Both the position numbers and the translations under genes were made by a program. Source: F23-D06 sp947165685 (lineage in GTDB: Bacteria > Bacteroidota > Bacteroidia > Bacteroidales > WCHB1-69). From it: a stretch of DNA of 64,000 bases. Within the stretch, counting starts at the first letter, position 1; every line of letters begins with the position of its first letter. Under the pieces are notes generated by a model. The model saw nothing but the letters and a program-made list of their open reading frames with translations, had not been told where the DNA came from and made no database searches. The DNA is taken from assembly GCA_947165685.1 (NCBI GenBank), contig CAMVBK010000012.1, forward strand, positions 6,667 to 70,666. Direction: 5' to 3'. Shown one piece after another: positions 19,062 through 28,008 of the stretch.

Positions 19062-19356
19062 AAAGGATCACAAATACGTCCTCATTGGGTTTGTGCATGT
19101 TCAGTTGCTCCCGGCCGTACTTTTCCAAAAGAGCCGAATCCGCCACCAGTTGCTCATAGGTGTAGATGTTGCCTATCTGGTTCTTGGTGTTGACGATTTT
19201 CTCCTCCAAATTGGCGATCTTGTGGTTCAGGTCCCGGTGGGTCTTGAGGTTGTGGTCGGAAAAGAAGAAGAAATACGCCAGAAACAGCACCGTTGTCGCC
19301 AAGTAGAGGATGGCGAACAGGCGGAAGCGGTTTCGGGTGTTCGGCGTGTTGTTCAT
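19054..19356 (-). CDS. FtsB/DivIC-type septum formation initiator protein
   Basis: 100 residues: a short basic cytoplasmic tail, one transmembrane segment (LFAILYLATTVLFLAYFFFF, about 13-32), then a heptad-rich periplasmic coiled coil and a YGREQL..H.PNEDVFVI ending typical of the DivIC/FtsB family. The product belongs to the divisome FtsQ-FtsB-FtsL type of complex. It starts 3 bases after the rny stop and overlaps aroQ. Confidence 0.88.
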   Translation of the reverse strand: MNNTPNTRNRFRLFAILYLATTVLFLAYFFFFSDHNLKTHRDLNHKIANLEEKIVNTKNQIGNIYTYEQLVADSALLEKYGREQLNMHKPNEDVFVILYE

Positions 19357-19359
19357 GGC

Positions 19360-20901
19360 TTATCGGGCATAGTTGACGGCGCGGGTCTCGCGGATGACGG
19401 TGATCTTGATCTGGCCCGGGTACGTCATTTCGTTCTGGATTTTCTTGGACAGGTCGAGGGAGATTTGGTCGGCCTCTTGGTCAGACACCTTTTCGGCCCC
19501 CACGATTACGCGCAGTTCACGGCCGGCTTGGATGGCGTAGGTTTTCACGACACCGGGGTAGGTGAGTGCGAGGTTCTCGAGGTCGTTGAGTCGCTTCATG
19601 TAGGCTTCCACCACTTCCCTGCGTGCGCCGGGGCGTGCGCCGGAGATGGCGTCGCACACTTGGACGATGGGGGCGATGAGGGTTTTCATCTCCATCTCGT
19701 CGTGGTGGGCGCCGATGGCGTTGACGATTTCGGGGCGTTCCTTGTACTGCTCGGCCAGTCGTGCGCCGAACAGGGCGTGCGGGAGTTCAGGTTCGGTGTC
19801 GGGCACCTTGCCGATGTCGTGCAGCAAGCCGGCGCGGCGGGCGATTTTGGGGTTGATGCCCAGTTCGGCGGCCATGGCGGCGCTCAGGTTGGCGACCTCC
19901 TTGGCGTGCTGCAGCAAGTTCTGTCCGTAGGACGAGCGGTATTTCATCTTGCCTACAAGCCGCATCAGCTCATGGTGCATATTGTTGATTCCCAGGTCGA
20001 TGCAGGTGCGTTTGCCTAATTCGGCGATCTCCTGTTCGATCTGTTTTTTGGTCTTGGCGACCACCTCTTCGATGCGTGCGGGGTGGATACGGCCGTCGGA
20101 GACGAGTTTTTGCAGCGACAGGCGTGCGATTTCGCGGCGCACGGGGTCGAAGCTGGAGAGCAGGATGGCGTCGGGGGAGTCGTCGATAACCACATCCACG
20201 CCGGTGAGGTTCTCCAAGGTGCGGATGTTGCGTCCTTCGCGGCCGATGATGCGGCCCTTGATCTCGTCGTTCTCGATGTTGAACACCGAAACGGTGTTCT
20301 CGATGGCGGATTCCACGGCGGTGCGTTGTAAAGCGTTGACAACCACTTTTTTAGCTTCTAAATTGGCGGTATGCTTGGCATCGTCCACAATTTCCTTGAT
20401 CATGACCAGGGCGTCGGCTTTGGCTTCGTCCTGCATCAGGTTGATGAGTTGCTGCTTGGCCTGTTCGGAGGTCATTTCCGCGAGGGATTCCAATTTCGTC
20501 TTTTGGGCGGTGATTTGCTCCTCCAGTTCTTTCTGCTTTTGGGCGACGGCGGCCATCTGCTTGTTGAGGTTCTCCTTCTGGGCGGCGTTTTCGCTGTTCT
20601 TCCGATTGAGGTCCTCCAGTTTCTGGTTCAGGGTGTTCTCCTTTTGCTTGAGGCGGTTCTCGGCGGCGGAAATCTGCTGGTTCTTCTCGTTGCAGGCCTT
20701 TTCGTGCTCTGCCTTCAGTTGGATGAACTTCTCCTTGGCCTGCAGTATTTTCTCCTTCTTGATCAGTTCGCCGTCCTCTTCTGCTTTTTTGAGGGCTTCG
20801 CGCCCGGACTTCGTAAGCTGCTTCTTCAACAGTGTATAGGCCAGGCCCAGTCCGATGCCGGTGCCAATCAGTATGCCTATAATAATTCCTGAAATTGTCA
20901 T
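19360..20901 (-). CDS. rny: Ribonuclease Y
   Basis: Membrane-anchored endoribonuclease that starts mRNA decay. 513 residues, family-typical. Order: N-terminal transmembrane helix (GIIIGILIGTGIGLGLAY), a long charged coiled coil (about 30-180), a KH RNA-binding domain (GRIIGREGRNIRTLENLTG, near 215), and an HD metal-dependent phosphohydrolase domain (LLHDIGKVPD, near 355, with GAHHDE). First gene of the rny-ftsB-like-aroQ operon. The 6S RNA candidate lies upstream on the same strand. Confidence 0.96.
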   Translation of the reverse strand: MTISGIIIGILIGTGIGLGLAYTLLKKQLTKSGREALKKAEEDGELIKKEKILQAKEKFIQLKAEHEKACNEKNQQISAAENRLKQKENTLNQKLEDLNRKNSENAAQKENLNKQMAAVAQKQKELEEQITAQKTKLESLAEMTSEQAKQQLINLMQDEAKADALVMIKEIVDDAKHTANLEAKKVVVNALQRTAVESAIENTVSVFNIENDEIKGRIIGREGRNIRTLENLTGVDVVIDDSPDAILLSSFDPVRREIARLSLQKLVSDGRIHPARIEEVVAKTKKQIEQEIAELGKRTCIDLGINNMHHELMRLVGKMKYRSSYGQNLLQHAKEVANLSAAMAAELGINPKIARRAGLLHDIGKVPDTEPELPHALFGARLAEQYKERPEIVNAIGAHHDEMEMKTLIAPIVQVCDAISGARPGARREVVEAYMKRLNDLENLALTYPGVVKTYAIQAGRELRVIVGAEKVSDQEADQISLDLSKKIQNEMTYPGQIKITVIRETRAVNYAR

Positions 20902-20967
20902 AAGTGTTTTATATATATTAATTTAACGTGTTCGTTTGGTTGAGACCCCGATGTCTCAAAAAAAAAA

Positions 20968-21150
20968 CCGCATAAGTCCCATAGGGTTTCGAAAAACTCC
21001 TACTTGATATGGTCGAAGGTGCCGTCGTTGCTTCGCGCTTCCCTGGGCTATGCGCCATCCGTGCGGATTGGGCCTGTTCTAGGCATGACAAGCGTCCCCT
21101 TCGTTTGTAATTCTGTTGAGTTTAACAAACGTATCTGGACTTATGCGGGA
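20968..21150 (-). ncRNA. ssrS: Probable 6S RNA
   Basis: A non-coding interval of about 183 nt between zapA and rny. Its two ends pair perfectly over 12 bp: CCGCATAAGTCC at the 5' end (21148-21137 on the minus strand) and GGACTTATGCGG at the 3' end (20979-20968). The 3' end is followed by a run of T. A long rod with a closing stem and U-tract, next to zapA, is the usual arrangement of 6S RNA, which binds RNA polymerase and lowers housekeeping transcription in stationary phase. A near-match -7 (GTTCTTTG, 21166-21159) lies just upstream. A second small hairpin (TTGAGAC/GTCTCAA, about 20938-20958) follows the T-run. The central bubble was not modelled, so the assignment rests on context and the terminal stem. 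Confidence 0.72.
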
Positions 21151-21170
21151 TGTCTATTTTCAAAGAACGT

Positions 21171-21467
21171 CTAATCAACGGGGAACTGTTCCGACAGCTC
21201 CTTGAGCGACTCCATCATGGGAATCAGCTCTTCGTCGTATTCCCTCAGCCTTTCCTTGTCTCCGAGGCTCTTCACCACCAAATCCAGCATCACCATGTTC
21301 GTTAGGTCCTGCTGGTCTTTATATCGCCACTTTTTCGCAAAGTCGAAAAGGCTGTCATTGATCACTTTTTCAGCTTCCCGGAAATAATGTTCCCATTCTC
21401 TCTTCACAATGACTGTCAGTGGGCGTTGCCCCAGTGTCAGTGTCACTTTCACGCTGTCTTCTTCCAT
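21171..21467 (-). CDS. zapA: Cell division protein ZapA
   Basis: 98 residues. The N-terminal globular ZapA head (VTLTLGQRPLTVIVKREWEHYFREAEKVIND) and the coiled-coil tail (DLTNMVMLDLVVKSL) match the family, which stabilises FtsZ filaments at the division site. It lies one base after the coiled-coil gene upstream and immediately before the 6S RNA on the same strand. Confidence 0.88.
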   Translation of the reverse strand: MEEDSVKVTLTLGQRPLTVIVKREWEHYFREAEKVINDSLFDFAKKWRYKDQQDLTNMVMLDLVVKSLGDKERLREYDEELIPMMESLKELSEQFPVD

Positions 21468-21468
21468 A

Positions 21469-21759
21469 TCACTTTCCGCTCAGAAGCTTTATGCTATTGT
21501 CTATCTCCCGCACCCATTCGTTGATCTGCCGTTTCAGTTCTGTCCGATCCTCTCTGTCAGCAATAGTGTTTGTCAGTTCGACCAACTTCAGTTTTTCCTC
21601 TGTTTTCGCAAGCTTCTCTCGAAGCCGTTCCTGCTCTTTCCGCAAGTTCTCATTCTCTTCGCGCAGGGCATCGCACTTCGACTTCAGCTCTGAAAAACGG
21701 TAAACCGCCTCTCTAATATTCATTTCCGTTTCGTGGTACAAGCTCTCAAAAGACGGCAT
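21469..21759 (-). CDS. Small coiled-coil protein upstream of zapA
   Basis: 96 residues from MPSFESLYHETEM at 21759. The -7 box at 21782-21789 rules out the longer reading from 21813, since transcription would start inside it. Nearly the whole protein is a charged heptad coiled coil (ELKSKCDALREENENLRKEQ). No enzymatic motif. Its position directly before zapA, with one base between them, suggests a ZapB-like or ZapA-partner role in cell division; that is inference from context. Confidence 0.75.
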   Translation of the reverse strand: MPSFESLYHETEMNIREAVYRFSELKSKCDALREENENLRKEQERLREKLAKTEEKLKLVELTNTIADREDRTELKRQINEWVREIDNSIKLLSGK

Positions 21760-21781
21760 ATCGTTTTCGTTAAAAACGCTG

Positions 21782-21789
21782 CAAAAATA
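21782..21789 (-). promoter_or_regulatory. Promoter -7 element for the coiled-coil/zapA pair
   Basis: Minus-strand TATTTTTG, 23 bases upstream of the chosen start at 21759. Confidence 0.55.
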
Positions 21790-21979
21790 CAATTTTTTGC
21801 TCAATTGCTGCATTCTCTTTGCGGAAAGGGATGTTAAAAATCCGTTTTTGCGTTCATATTTCTTTATAATACAAAACTTTACATTTTTTTATAAACATTT
21901 GTTTGTTTTTATTTTTCCCCTTTGAGCGTGCCGCGCTTTTCTCAACATTCTGATGTTGAAAAAAAAGTGACCCTCCCTC

Positions 21980-22011
21980 TTGACAGCCCCCGTCCCGAAG
22001 TGCTATCTTTG
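21980..22011 (+). promoter_or_regulatory. Complete Bacteroidota-type promoter (TTG ... TATCTTTG)
   Basis: TTGAC at 21980 and TATCTTTG at 22004-22011 are separated by 21 bases, matching the -33/-7 arrangement. The start codon at 22016 is only 5 bases past the -7 box, so the transcript of the HhH gene should be leaderless or nearly so. Confidence 0.65.
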
Positions 22012-22015
22012 CACT

Positions 22016-22705
22016 ATGAAAACGAAATTCCACTTTACCCGAGGCGAATGGGCGGCCGCCCTTTTTCTGCTCACTGTCATGACAGCGAGCAATGTGTTCT
22101 ATTTTGTCGGCGACATCAGTCCGAAGCCGTCTTGCGATGTCCGTCAATATGAGGCGCTTTTCCAGCGTTTCGCGGAGGCACAGCGTCGTCAGGACGATTC
22201 GGCCGCTGCGGCGAGGATGCGGCAGTATGGCGACAGGCCAAGCATCCGGTCCGACACGGTTTCCCCGCTGAAGCCGCTGGATCGCAAGCCGATGTACGAT
22301 GTCGTGAAGATTGATCTTAACAGTTGCGACACCGATGCCCTGATCGTCGTGCCCCAGTTCGGGAGCAAGCGAGCCGCCAAACTCGTGGAATACCGCGAGA
22401 AGTTGGGAGGTTTCCACAGCTTTTCACAGCTTCAGGAAGTCTATGTGTTGCAAAATATAGATACGGTGAAGTTGAAGACGTATCTGTATATCGGCGACCG
22501 GGGTGTCCGGAAGCTAAAGGTCAACAAGGCGGATTATGCGGAATTGGTTGCGCATCCGTATATTGATGCGTATCTCACCAAACTTATTCTCCGTCACCGA
22601 GGGAAAAACGGTCCGATACGCAGCCTTGAGGAGTTGCAGCAGGTCACGCATGCCTATCCGGAACTCATCGAAAAGCTCCGCCCGTATTTGGATTTCGGCG
22701 AATAG
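22016..22705 (+). CDS. ComEA-like helix-hairpin-helix protein
   Basis: 229 residues from MKTKFHFTRGEW at 22016; an earlier in-frame start at 21980 would lie within the promoter. One N-terminal transmembrane segment (WAAALFLLTVMTASNVFYFV) anchors the protein with the rest outside. Two helix-hairpin-helix modules follow: KIDLNSCDTDALIVVPQFGSKRAAKLV (about 103-135) and KVNKADYAELVAHPYIDAYLTKLIL (about 170-200), a type that binds DNA without sequence specificity. ComEA-like proteins of this layout are widespread in Bacteroidota; a role in DNA uptake is possible but not shown by the neighbours. Confidence 0.85.
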   Translation: MKTKFHFTRGEWAAALFLLTVMTASNVFYFVGDISPKPSCDVRQYEALFQRFAEAQRRQDDSAAAARMRQYGDRPSIRSDTVSPLKPLDRKPMYDVVKIDLNSCDTDALIVVPQFGSKRAAKLVEYREKLGGFHSFSQLQEVYVLQNIDTVKLKTYLYIGDRGVRKLKVNKADYAELVAHPYIDAYLTKLILRHRGKNGPIRSLEELQQVTHAYPELIEKLRPYLDFGE

Positions 22706-22730
22706 ACAGGTGCTGTAAGGACGAAAATAG

Positions 22731-22738
22731 TATCTTTG
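22731..22738 (+). promoter_or_regulatory. Promoter -7 element for the DNA glycosylase gene
   Basis: TATCTTTG followed by CCGC, 22 bases before the ATG at 22760. It argues against a start at the in-frame TTG at 22736, which lies within the box. Confidence 0.55.
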
Positions 22739-22759
22739 CCGCGTGAAAAACATGGATCG

Positions 22760-23344
22760 ATGAAGTTAGGCAAAGACTATTTCTTGGCGGACGATGTGGT
22801 GGGCTTGGCTCGCGACTTGATTGGGAAGTCGTTATTCACGCGTGTGAGCGGCCAGCTCTCCGGCGGGATTATTTGCGAGACGGAGGCGTACAAGGGAACG
22901 TCCGACCGTGCCTCGCATGCGTTCGGGGGACGGCACACGCGCCGCAACGACATGATGTACCACGAAGGTGGCGTTGCATACGTCTATCTCTGCTACGGCA
23001 TGCACCACCTGCTCAATTTCGTCACGAACAAGGCGGGAGTCCCCGACGCGGTGCTCATTCGCGGCATCATACCCACGCATGGCGAGGAGCTGATGCTGCA
23101 GCGCACCCGCAAGCGTTGCATCTCCCGTGAAATCGGTGTCGGGCCAGGGAGAGTCTCCAAACTATTGGGAATCACCGTTTCCGACAACGGAATTTCGCTC
23201 TGCGGCGATATGTTGTGGGTGGAGGACCGGGGACTTATCGTTCCTGATGAGTGCGTCCAGACCACTCCGCGCATCGGGGTGGATTATGCGGGGGAAGACG
23301 CAAGGCTCCCGTATCGGTTTGTCTATGCCGGAGAGCGTCTGTAA
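22760..23344 (+). CDS. mpg: 3-methyladenine DNA glycosylase (AAG/MPG family)
   Basis: Base-excision repair enzyme that removes alkylated and deaminated purines. 194 residues, typical of the bacterial AAG family. Motifs: the catalytic Glu in ICETEAYKG (about residue 43), the RASHAFGGRHTRRN segment, the intercalating region with YVYLCYGMHHLLNFVT, AVLIRG and GPGRVSKLLGI. The start MKLGKDYF is set by the promoter at 22731. Its 3' end faces the outer-membrane receptor gene 12 bases away. Confidence 0.93.
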   Translation: MKLGKDYFLADDVVGLARDLIGKSLFTRVSGQLSGGIICETEAYKGTSDRASHAFGGRHTRRNDMMYHEGGVAYVYLCYGMHHLLNFVTNKAGVPDAVLIRGIIPTHGEELMLQRTRKRCISREIGVGPGRVSKLLGITVSDNGISLCGDMLWVEDRGLIVPDECVQTTPRIGVDYAGEDARLPYRFVYAGERL

Positions 23345-23356
23345 GGAGGGTGAGGG

Positions 23357-25921
23357 TTACATTTCGCCATCGCCTTCGCCACCGTATTCATCCTCTGTGA
23401 TCTTCTGCTTCCGGCTGTTGTAGTTGTTGAATTTGTAGGTGATGTTGACGGAGATGTGGCTGCCCTGGTTTTCGCGGATGCTGTAGGAGTAGTATCCTGT
23501 CGGTTCGTTGAGGCCTGCCCACGACTCCACTTCCGTCTTGCGCACGGCGGGAATCCAGTAGAGTAGGTTACGGACGTTCACGCTGAGTACCAGACTGTTG
23601 TCGAGGAAACCTTTCTTGATGCCGAGGCTGGCGCGGTAGGAAGGGGAGCGTCGTCCCTGGCCCACGCCGCCGGTGCCCCATCCCATGCTGCCGGCGGTGA
23701 GCGTGCTGGAGCGGAAGCGGAAGTTGAGCTGGATGTCGAAGTCCTTGCCCACGGTGAAGGTCTGGTTGAGTCCGAGAGTCCACACCCAGTCGCGCGAGAG
23801 GTTTTCGTCGAGCAGGTTGTTGCTCTCGATGATGTTGCGGTAGAAGCTGCCGGTGAGGTTCACCTTCCACACTTTCTTCACCTTCTGGCTCAGGAACGCC
23901 TCGACGCCGAAATTGTGCCCTTTGTTGAGGTTCTGGTAAGAGGTCATCGTGTAGAAGCGGTCGGTTTCCGGGTCTTGCAGGATTTCCGTGTAGCGCGTGA
24001 TCATGTTGGTGCGCAGGCGGTAGAAGGCGGTAAGGGTCACGGTGGTGGCGTTTTTGTTGAACATGTAGCCGAGTTCCGTGGAGTTGGCGATTTCGGGCTT
24101 GAGGTAGGGGTTGCCCTGCGAGAGGTTTTCGCGGTCGGCGTAGTTGACGAACGGGTTGAGCTGGTGGATGCGCGGACGCGACACGCGGCGCGAGTAGCTC
24201 AGCTGCAGCGTGTGGTTCTCAGTGATGTCGTATTTGATGTGCAGGGTGGGGAAGAGGCTGTAGTAGTCGAAATGGTAGGCGGTGTCGGCGCTGCGCAGGT
24301 CGGAGATGGTGTTGGCGATTTCGCCGCGGAGGCCCGCCTGCACGCTCAGCTTGTTCCAAAAGGTGTTGGAGTAGATGAAGTAGGCGGCGTTCAGGAACTC
24401 GTAGTAGGTGAAGTCGTTGCGCTGGTCCAGTACCTCCTCGGCGGTGGTGCTGCTCTCGCCGTCGTAGAGCGCATAGTCCTGTCCCACCTCCCGGTAGGAG
24501 AACTTGTAGCCGGTCTCGATGCGGCCGCCGTTGCCCACTGGGGTCACAAAATCGACCTGCGCGGTGGCGTTGCGGTTCTGCTCCAGCGTGTTGGTCTTTT
24601 GGAAATAGTCGGGCACGTCGAGCAGGGAGCGTTGTAGGAAGGTGTCCACGAACTCCCCGTTGCGCTGCGTGAAGAAGAGGTCGGCGGTGAGCTCACGACC
24701 CTTGGTCAGGAACGTCTTCTTGTAGTTGATGTTGGCGTCGATGTTCTTGAAGGAGCGTTTGCCATGTCCGTTGCGGATGTAATGGTAAGCGGTGTCGTAA
24801 ATGTTGCCTATGTGGTTGTATGTTAGCGAATTGAGCTCGCTGTTGTTGCGCATGTTGCCGAGGTTCCCGCTGATGCCGAAGGTGATGCTGTTGTATTTGT
24901 TGATGTAGTAGTCGAGGGAGAGGTTTGCGTTGTGGAAGCCGTTGCGGTGGTCGGTGAAGTTGTCCTGCTCCAACCGGCTGCTGTCCCTCTCGCTCCATGA
25001 GTCGCGCCACAGGGAGCCGCCGTTGCGGAAGGAACCGCCCCGGTAGCCGTAGTTGAAGAAGATGTTGATCTTGTCGTAGCGGTAGTTGAAGCTGCCCCCC
25101 GCGTTGTAGCCGCTGATGAAGGGGATGTGGCGGTCCCGATAGACGAACGCCATTGCGCCGCCGCCCTGCACCATCGCATTGAATCCCGACTCCTTCTTCT
25201 TCTTGAGGATGACGTTGAGGATGCCGGCCATGCCGTCGGGCTCCAAGCGGGCCGACGGGTTGGTGATGACCTCCACGCTCTCGATCATGTCGGCGGGAAT
25301 CTGGTCGAGGGTGAGGTTGGTCGGACGGCCGTCAACCAGGATGGTCACGTTCTCGCTGCCGCGCAGGCTGACGTTGCCCTCGATATCGACCTGCACGGAG
25401 GGAATCTCCTCCAGCACTTCCACCGCCGAAGCTCCTGCCGCGCTGATGTTCGATTCCACGTTATAGACCGTCTTGTCGAGATTGGTCTGCAGCGCGTCTT
25501 TCTGCGCCCGAATGACCACCGCGCTCAGCTCCGTGAGTTTGTCGGTCATTTTGTACTTGGGGATGCGATAGACCGCGTTGGCCTTGCTGATCTCAAAGGC
25601 GGGGGATGTCGATTTCTGGTACCCGACATATTGGATTTCCACAAAATAGCGGCCGAAGGGGATTCCTTCGAGGAGGAATTTGCCGGCCTCGTCGGTGAGG
25701 CCGAACTGGGCGGTCACCGAGTCGGACACGCGCTTCACGTTCACCGAGGCGTATTGCAGGGGCACGTTGTTGGCGTCCACGATGGTGCCCATCACGGTGC
25801 CGCTGGTGCGGGTCTGTTGCGCAGGGCGTTGCATCTCGGGTTGCGCATTAAGGTTGAAAATGAGTATGGAGATGGATAAAACCATCAGGAATCTCAGAGT
25901 GCTTTTGTTCATGCGGGTCAT
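23357..25921 (-). CDS. TonB-dependent-receptor-type outer-membrane beta-barrel protein
   Basis: 854 residues. The start could also be MNKSTLRF at 25912. It has a signal peptide ending near FNLNAQ and a carboxypeptidase regulatory-like domain (GTVMGTIVDANNVPLQYASVNVK, about 40-120). A plug-like domain follows, with VLEEIPSVQVDIEGNVSLRG and ILVDGRPTNLTLDQIPADMIESVEVITNPSA (about 165-240), then a long C-terminal beta-barrel of the OMP_b-brl_3 type. No neighbouring SusD gene, so this is not a classical polysaccharide utilisation pair. Such receptors import or bind peptides, siderophores or other ligands; the ligand is not visible. An Asp/Glu/Gly-rich tail ends the protein. Confidence 0.9.
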   Translation of the reverse strand: MTRMNKSTLRFLMVLSISILIFNLNAQPEMQRPAQQTRTSGTVMGTIVDANNVPLQYASVNVKRVSDSVTAQFGLTDEAGKFLLEGIPFGRYFVEIQYVGYQKSTSPAFEISKANAVYRIPKYKMTDKLTELSAVVIRAQKDALQTNLDKTVYNVESNISAAGASAVEVLEEIPSVQVDIEGNVSLRGSENVTILVDGRPTNLTLDQIPADMIESVEVITNPSARLEPDGMAGILNVILKKKKESGFNAMVQGGGAMAFVYRDRHIPFISGYNAGGSFNYRYDKINIFFNYGYRGGSFRNGGSLWRDSWSERDSSRLEQDNFTDHRNGFHNANLSLDYYINKYNSITFGISGNLGNMRNNSELNSLTYNHIGNIYDTAYHYIRNGHGKRSFKNIDANINYKKTFLTKGRELTADLFFTQRNGEFVDTFLQRSLLDVPDYFQKTNTLEQNRNATAQVDFVTPVGNGGRIETGYKFSYREVGQDYALYDGESSTTAEEVLDQRNDFTYYEFLNAAYFIYSNTFWNKLSVQAGLRGEIANTISDLRSADTAYHFDYYSLFPTLHIKYDITENHTLQLSYSRRVSRPRIHQLNPFVNYADRENLSQGNPYLKPEIANSTELGYMFNKNATTVTLTAFYRLRTNMITRYTEILQDPETDRFYTMTSYQNLNKGHNFGVEAFLSQKVKKVWKVNLTGSFYRNIIESNNLLDENLSRDWVWTLGLNQTFTVGKDFDIQLNFRFRSSTLTAGSMGWGTGGVGQGRRSPSYRASLGIKKGFLDNSLVLSVNVRNLLYWIPAVRKTEVESWAGLNEPTGYYSYSIRENQGSHISVNITYKFNNYNSRKQKITEDEYGGEGDGEM

Positions 25922-26036
25922 AAGTCGAATGCTGATCTGTCAATGAAAGCTTTGCAGACCGATGGGCATGGTAAAAGTTTAATTTGCAAGCTCGATTTTG
26001 TTTTTTCGTCCTTCGGGACGGCGCTCGTCGTCCGGT

Positions 26037-27866
26037 TCACCACTCTTCGTCCTCAATGGTTTGCAGTTCCAGTTTGGTGGCTGTGTCGAAATAGCAAAGA
26101 AAGACTTCCGCGCCGTGGCGTATCGTCTGCAAGAGGTCTTTTTTTTGCAGCAACTCCCTGCAGTAGGTGAAAATCTTTTCGTTGGCGATGACCACGCACT
26201 TCACTCTCGCGCGGGTGAGGGCCACGTTCAGCCGGTTCGGACTGTAGAAGAATTCCAGATGGTCCTCCACCTCTGCCGGGTTGGAGTTAGACATACTATA
26301 TATTATATAGTCTTTCTCTTGGCCTTGCATCCGTTCCACCGTGTCGACGAAGAGCGTTGCGGCGGTCTCCTGCCCGCATCGTTCCAACAGCGCCCGCTTC
26401 ACCTCGCGAATCTGTGCCCGGTAGGGACTCATCACCCCTATCTCACTGATAGGTACGTCGTTGAATAAAAGGTCGCTGACAATATCGGCGGTGAGGTTGG
26501 CCTCGAAGGGCGACCGGCCGAGCGAGTCGAACTCGTGGTGGACGACCAACAGCTCGTTGGCCTCGTGGCGGACGATTTCTGGCGCGAACTCGCAATCGAA
26601 GAAGGTGTAGGGCCGCTCCAGTTCATGGGCCGCCGTTATCCTTTCGTCGTAAAACAGCCGGTTGGGAATTCGTATCAGGCTGTCGTTGAGGCGGTACGAC
26701 TGGTCTAACAGGGTGATGTCCTGCGGGTAGAGGTCGGCGAGCTGCCGGAAGATGCTGCGGTCGAAGAACTTGTTGCCGGTGCCCTGTGGCACGATGGGGT
26801 CGAGTTGCTGGTGGTCGCCCACGAAGACGAGGCGGCGGCCGTGCAGGATGGCGGGCAGTGCGAGCGGGATGCTCATTTGTGCGGCTTCATCCACGATTAC
26901 ATAGTCGAACTGCCAGCCTTCGAGCTTCTTGCTGGCCGGGTAGCAGAGCGCGAAGGGAGTGCCGCCCACCACGAACCCCGCTTGCGACAGCTCGGGGTTG
27001 CTCTGGTAGTCGCGGAGTTTCAGCGCCTGCTTCCGGGTGATGTGCGGGTTGTGGAGGATTTCGTCGGCCTGGTGCCGCTCCCCGACTTTCACCACGAACC
27101 GTTTGTCCTGCAGCTCGTTGGCGATGGCGTTGAGGCAGTTGTTGATGGCCGTGTGCGTAGGGGCGGTCACGAAGACCTTCTTGCCCATCTGCATCAGGTA
27201 AGAGACGATTTTCGCGATGGTGAAGGTCTTGCCTGTGCCCGGAGGCCCCTGGATCAGGTGGAAATAGTGGCAGACGATGGATTTCCGGATGGCCTCGTTT
27301 TGGGAAGCGTTGCCGCAGTTTGGCGACGGCGACTCGCGGTACTGGTTTTGGAAGCCGCCCGACAGGAACTTCTCGATGTGGTCGCAGTACTCTGGGAGTC
27401 CGAAGAGCGCATCGCGGGTGGCGAGCAGCAGCCGTTGGGTGATGTTGCTGTTTACGGCGTTGACCTCCCAGCCGTCCTGAGGATAGTCGCTGATGTCCAA
27501 GAGATTGTGTTTCACCTCGAAGGCTCCCGAGCGCAGCACGAAGTCGTTCACGTCGTCGCGCTCGATTTCCATCAGAAACGACAGTGGTCCGTGGCTGAGG
27601 CGCACTTGCGTGCCCTCGCGGAACTTCGAGATGTTGTGGTCGCAGTGGATATGCACGCGGTCGATGTAGCGCATCGTGCCGGCCGGCGCGGGCGTGAACC
27701 GGTTGGGTGCCCCGTCGTGGAACTCGAACTCCGTGTGCAGGTTGGTCATGGTGTAGCCGCGGTTCACGCGTTCCTGCAGCGGCCTGCTCATCAGTTCGTT
27801 GTATTCTTCGTCCTGCCGCTGCTGCTGGACGTCGATGGCTTCGGAAAGTTGTTGGAGGAAGCTCAT
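26037..27866 (-). CDS. SF1 helicase of the DNA2/NAM7 (Upf1-like) family
   Basis: 609 residues. Helicase motifs in order: Q/I region with Walker A QGPPGTGKTFTIAKI (about 205), Ia (VTAPTHTAINN), II (VIVDEAAQMS), III (VFVGDHQQLDPI), IV (LLDQSYRLNDSL), V (VDTVERMQGQEKDYIIYS) and VI (RLNVALTRARVKCVVI). The N-terminal 190 residues form a beta-rich domain. This family acts on DNA or RNA in repair or RNA surveillance; the substrate here is not known. The start at 27866 is immediately preceded by an 8-base tandem repeat leader, and further upstream by one copy of a duplicated micro-ORF element. Confidence 0.9.
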   Translation of the reverse strand: MSFLQQLSEAIDVQQQRQDEEYNELMSRPLQERVNRGYTMTNLHTEFEFHDGAPNRFTPAPAGTMRYIDRVHIHCDHNISKFREGTQVRLSHGPLSFLMEIERDDVNDFVLRSGAFEVKHNLLDISDYPQDGWEVNAVNSNITQRLLLATRDALFGLPEYCDHIEKFLSGGFQNQYRESPSPNCGNASQNEAIRKSIVCHYFHLIQGPPGTGKTFTIAKIVSYLMQMGKKVFVTAPTHTAINNCLNAIANELQDKRFVVKVGERHQADEILHNPHITRKQALKLRDYQSNPELSQAGFVVGGTPFALCYPASKKLEGWQFDYVIVDEAAQMSIPLALPAILHGRRLVFVGDHQQLDPIVPQGTGNKFFDRSIFRQLADLYPQDITLLDQSYRLNDSLIRIPNRLFYDERITAAHELERPYTFFDCEFAPEIVRHEANELLVVHHEFDSLGRSPFEANLTADIVSDLLFNDVPISEIGVMSPYRAQIREVKRALLERCGQETAATLFVDTVERMQGQEKDYIIYSMSNSNPAEVEDHLEFFYSPNRLNVALTRARVKCVVIANEKIFTYCRELLQKKDLLQTIRHGAEVFLCYFDTATKLELQTIEDEEW

Positions 27867-27870
27867 GGCT

Positions 27871-28008
27871 GGGTTAATGGGTTAATGGGTTAGTGGGTTA
27901 GTGGGTTAATGGGTTAGTGGGTTAATGGGTTAATGGGTTAATGGGTTAGTAGGTTAGTAGGTTAGTAGGTTAGCGGGTTAGTGGGTTAGTGGGTTAGTGG
28001 GTTATTGG
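27871..28008 (-). repeat. Leader tandem repeat, 8-base unit (AACCCATT/AACCCACT), about 17 copies
   Basis: About 138 bases of GGGTTAAT/GGGTTAGT on the plus strand, i.e. C/A-rich TAACCCA-type units on the coding strand of the helicase gene. It ends 4 bases before that gene's start codon at 27866. Units vary at one or two positions (AGGTTAGT in the middle). It resembles telomere-like simple repeats but has the same position and orientation as the leader arrays at 14611, 16461 and 32379. Confidence 0.93.
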
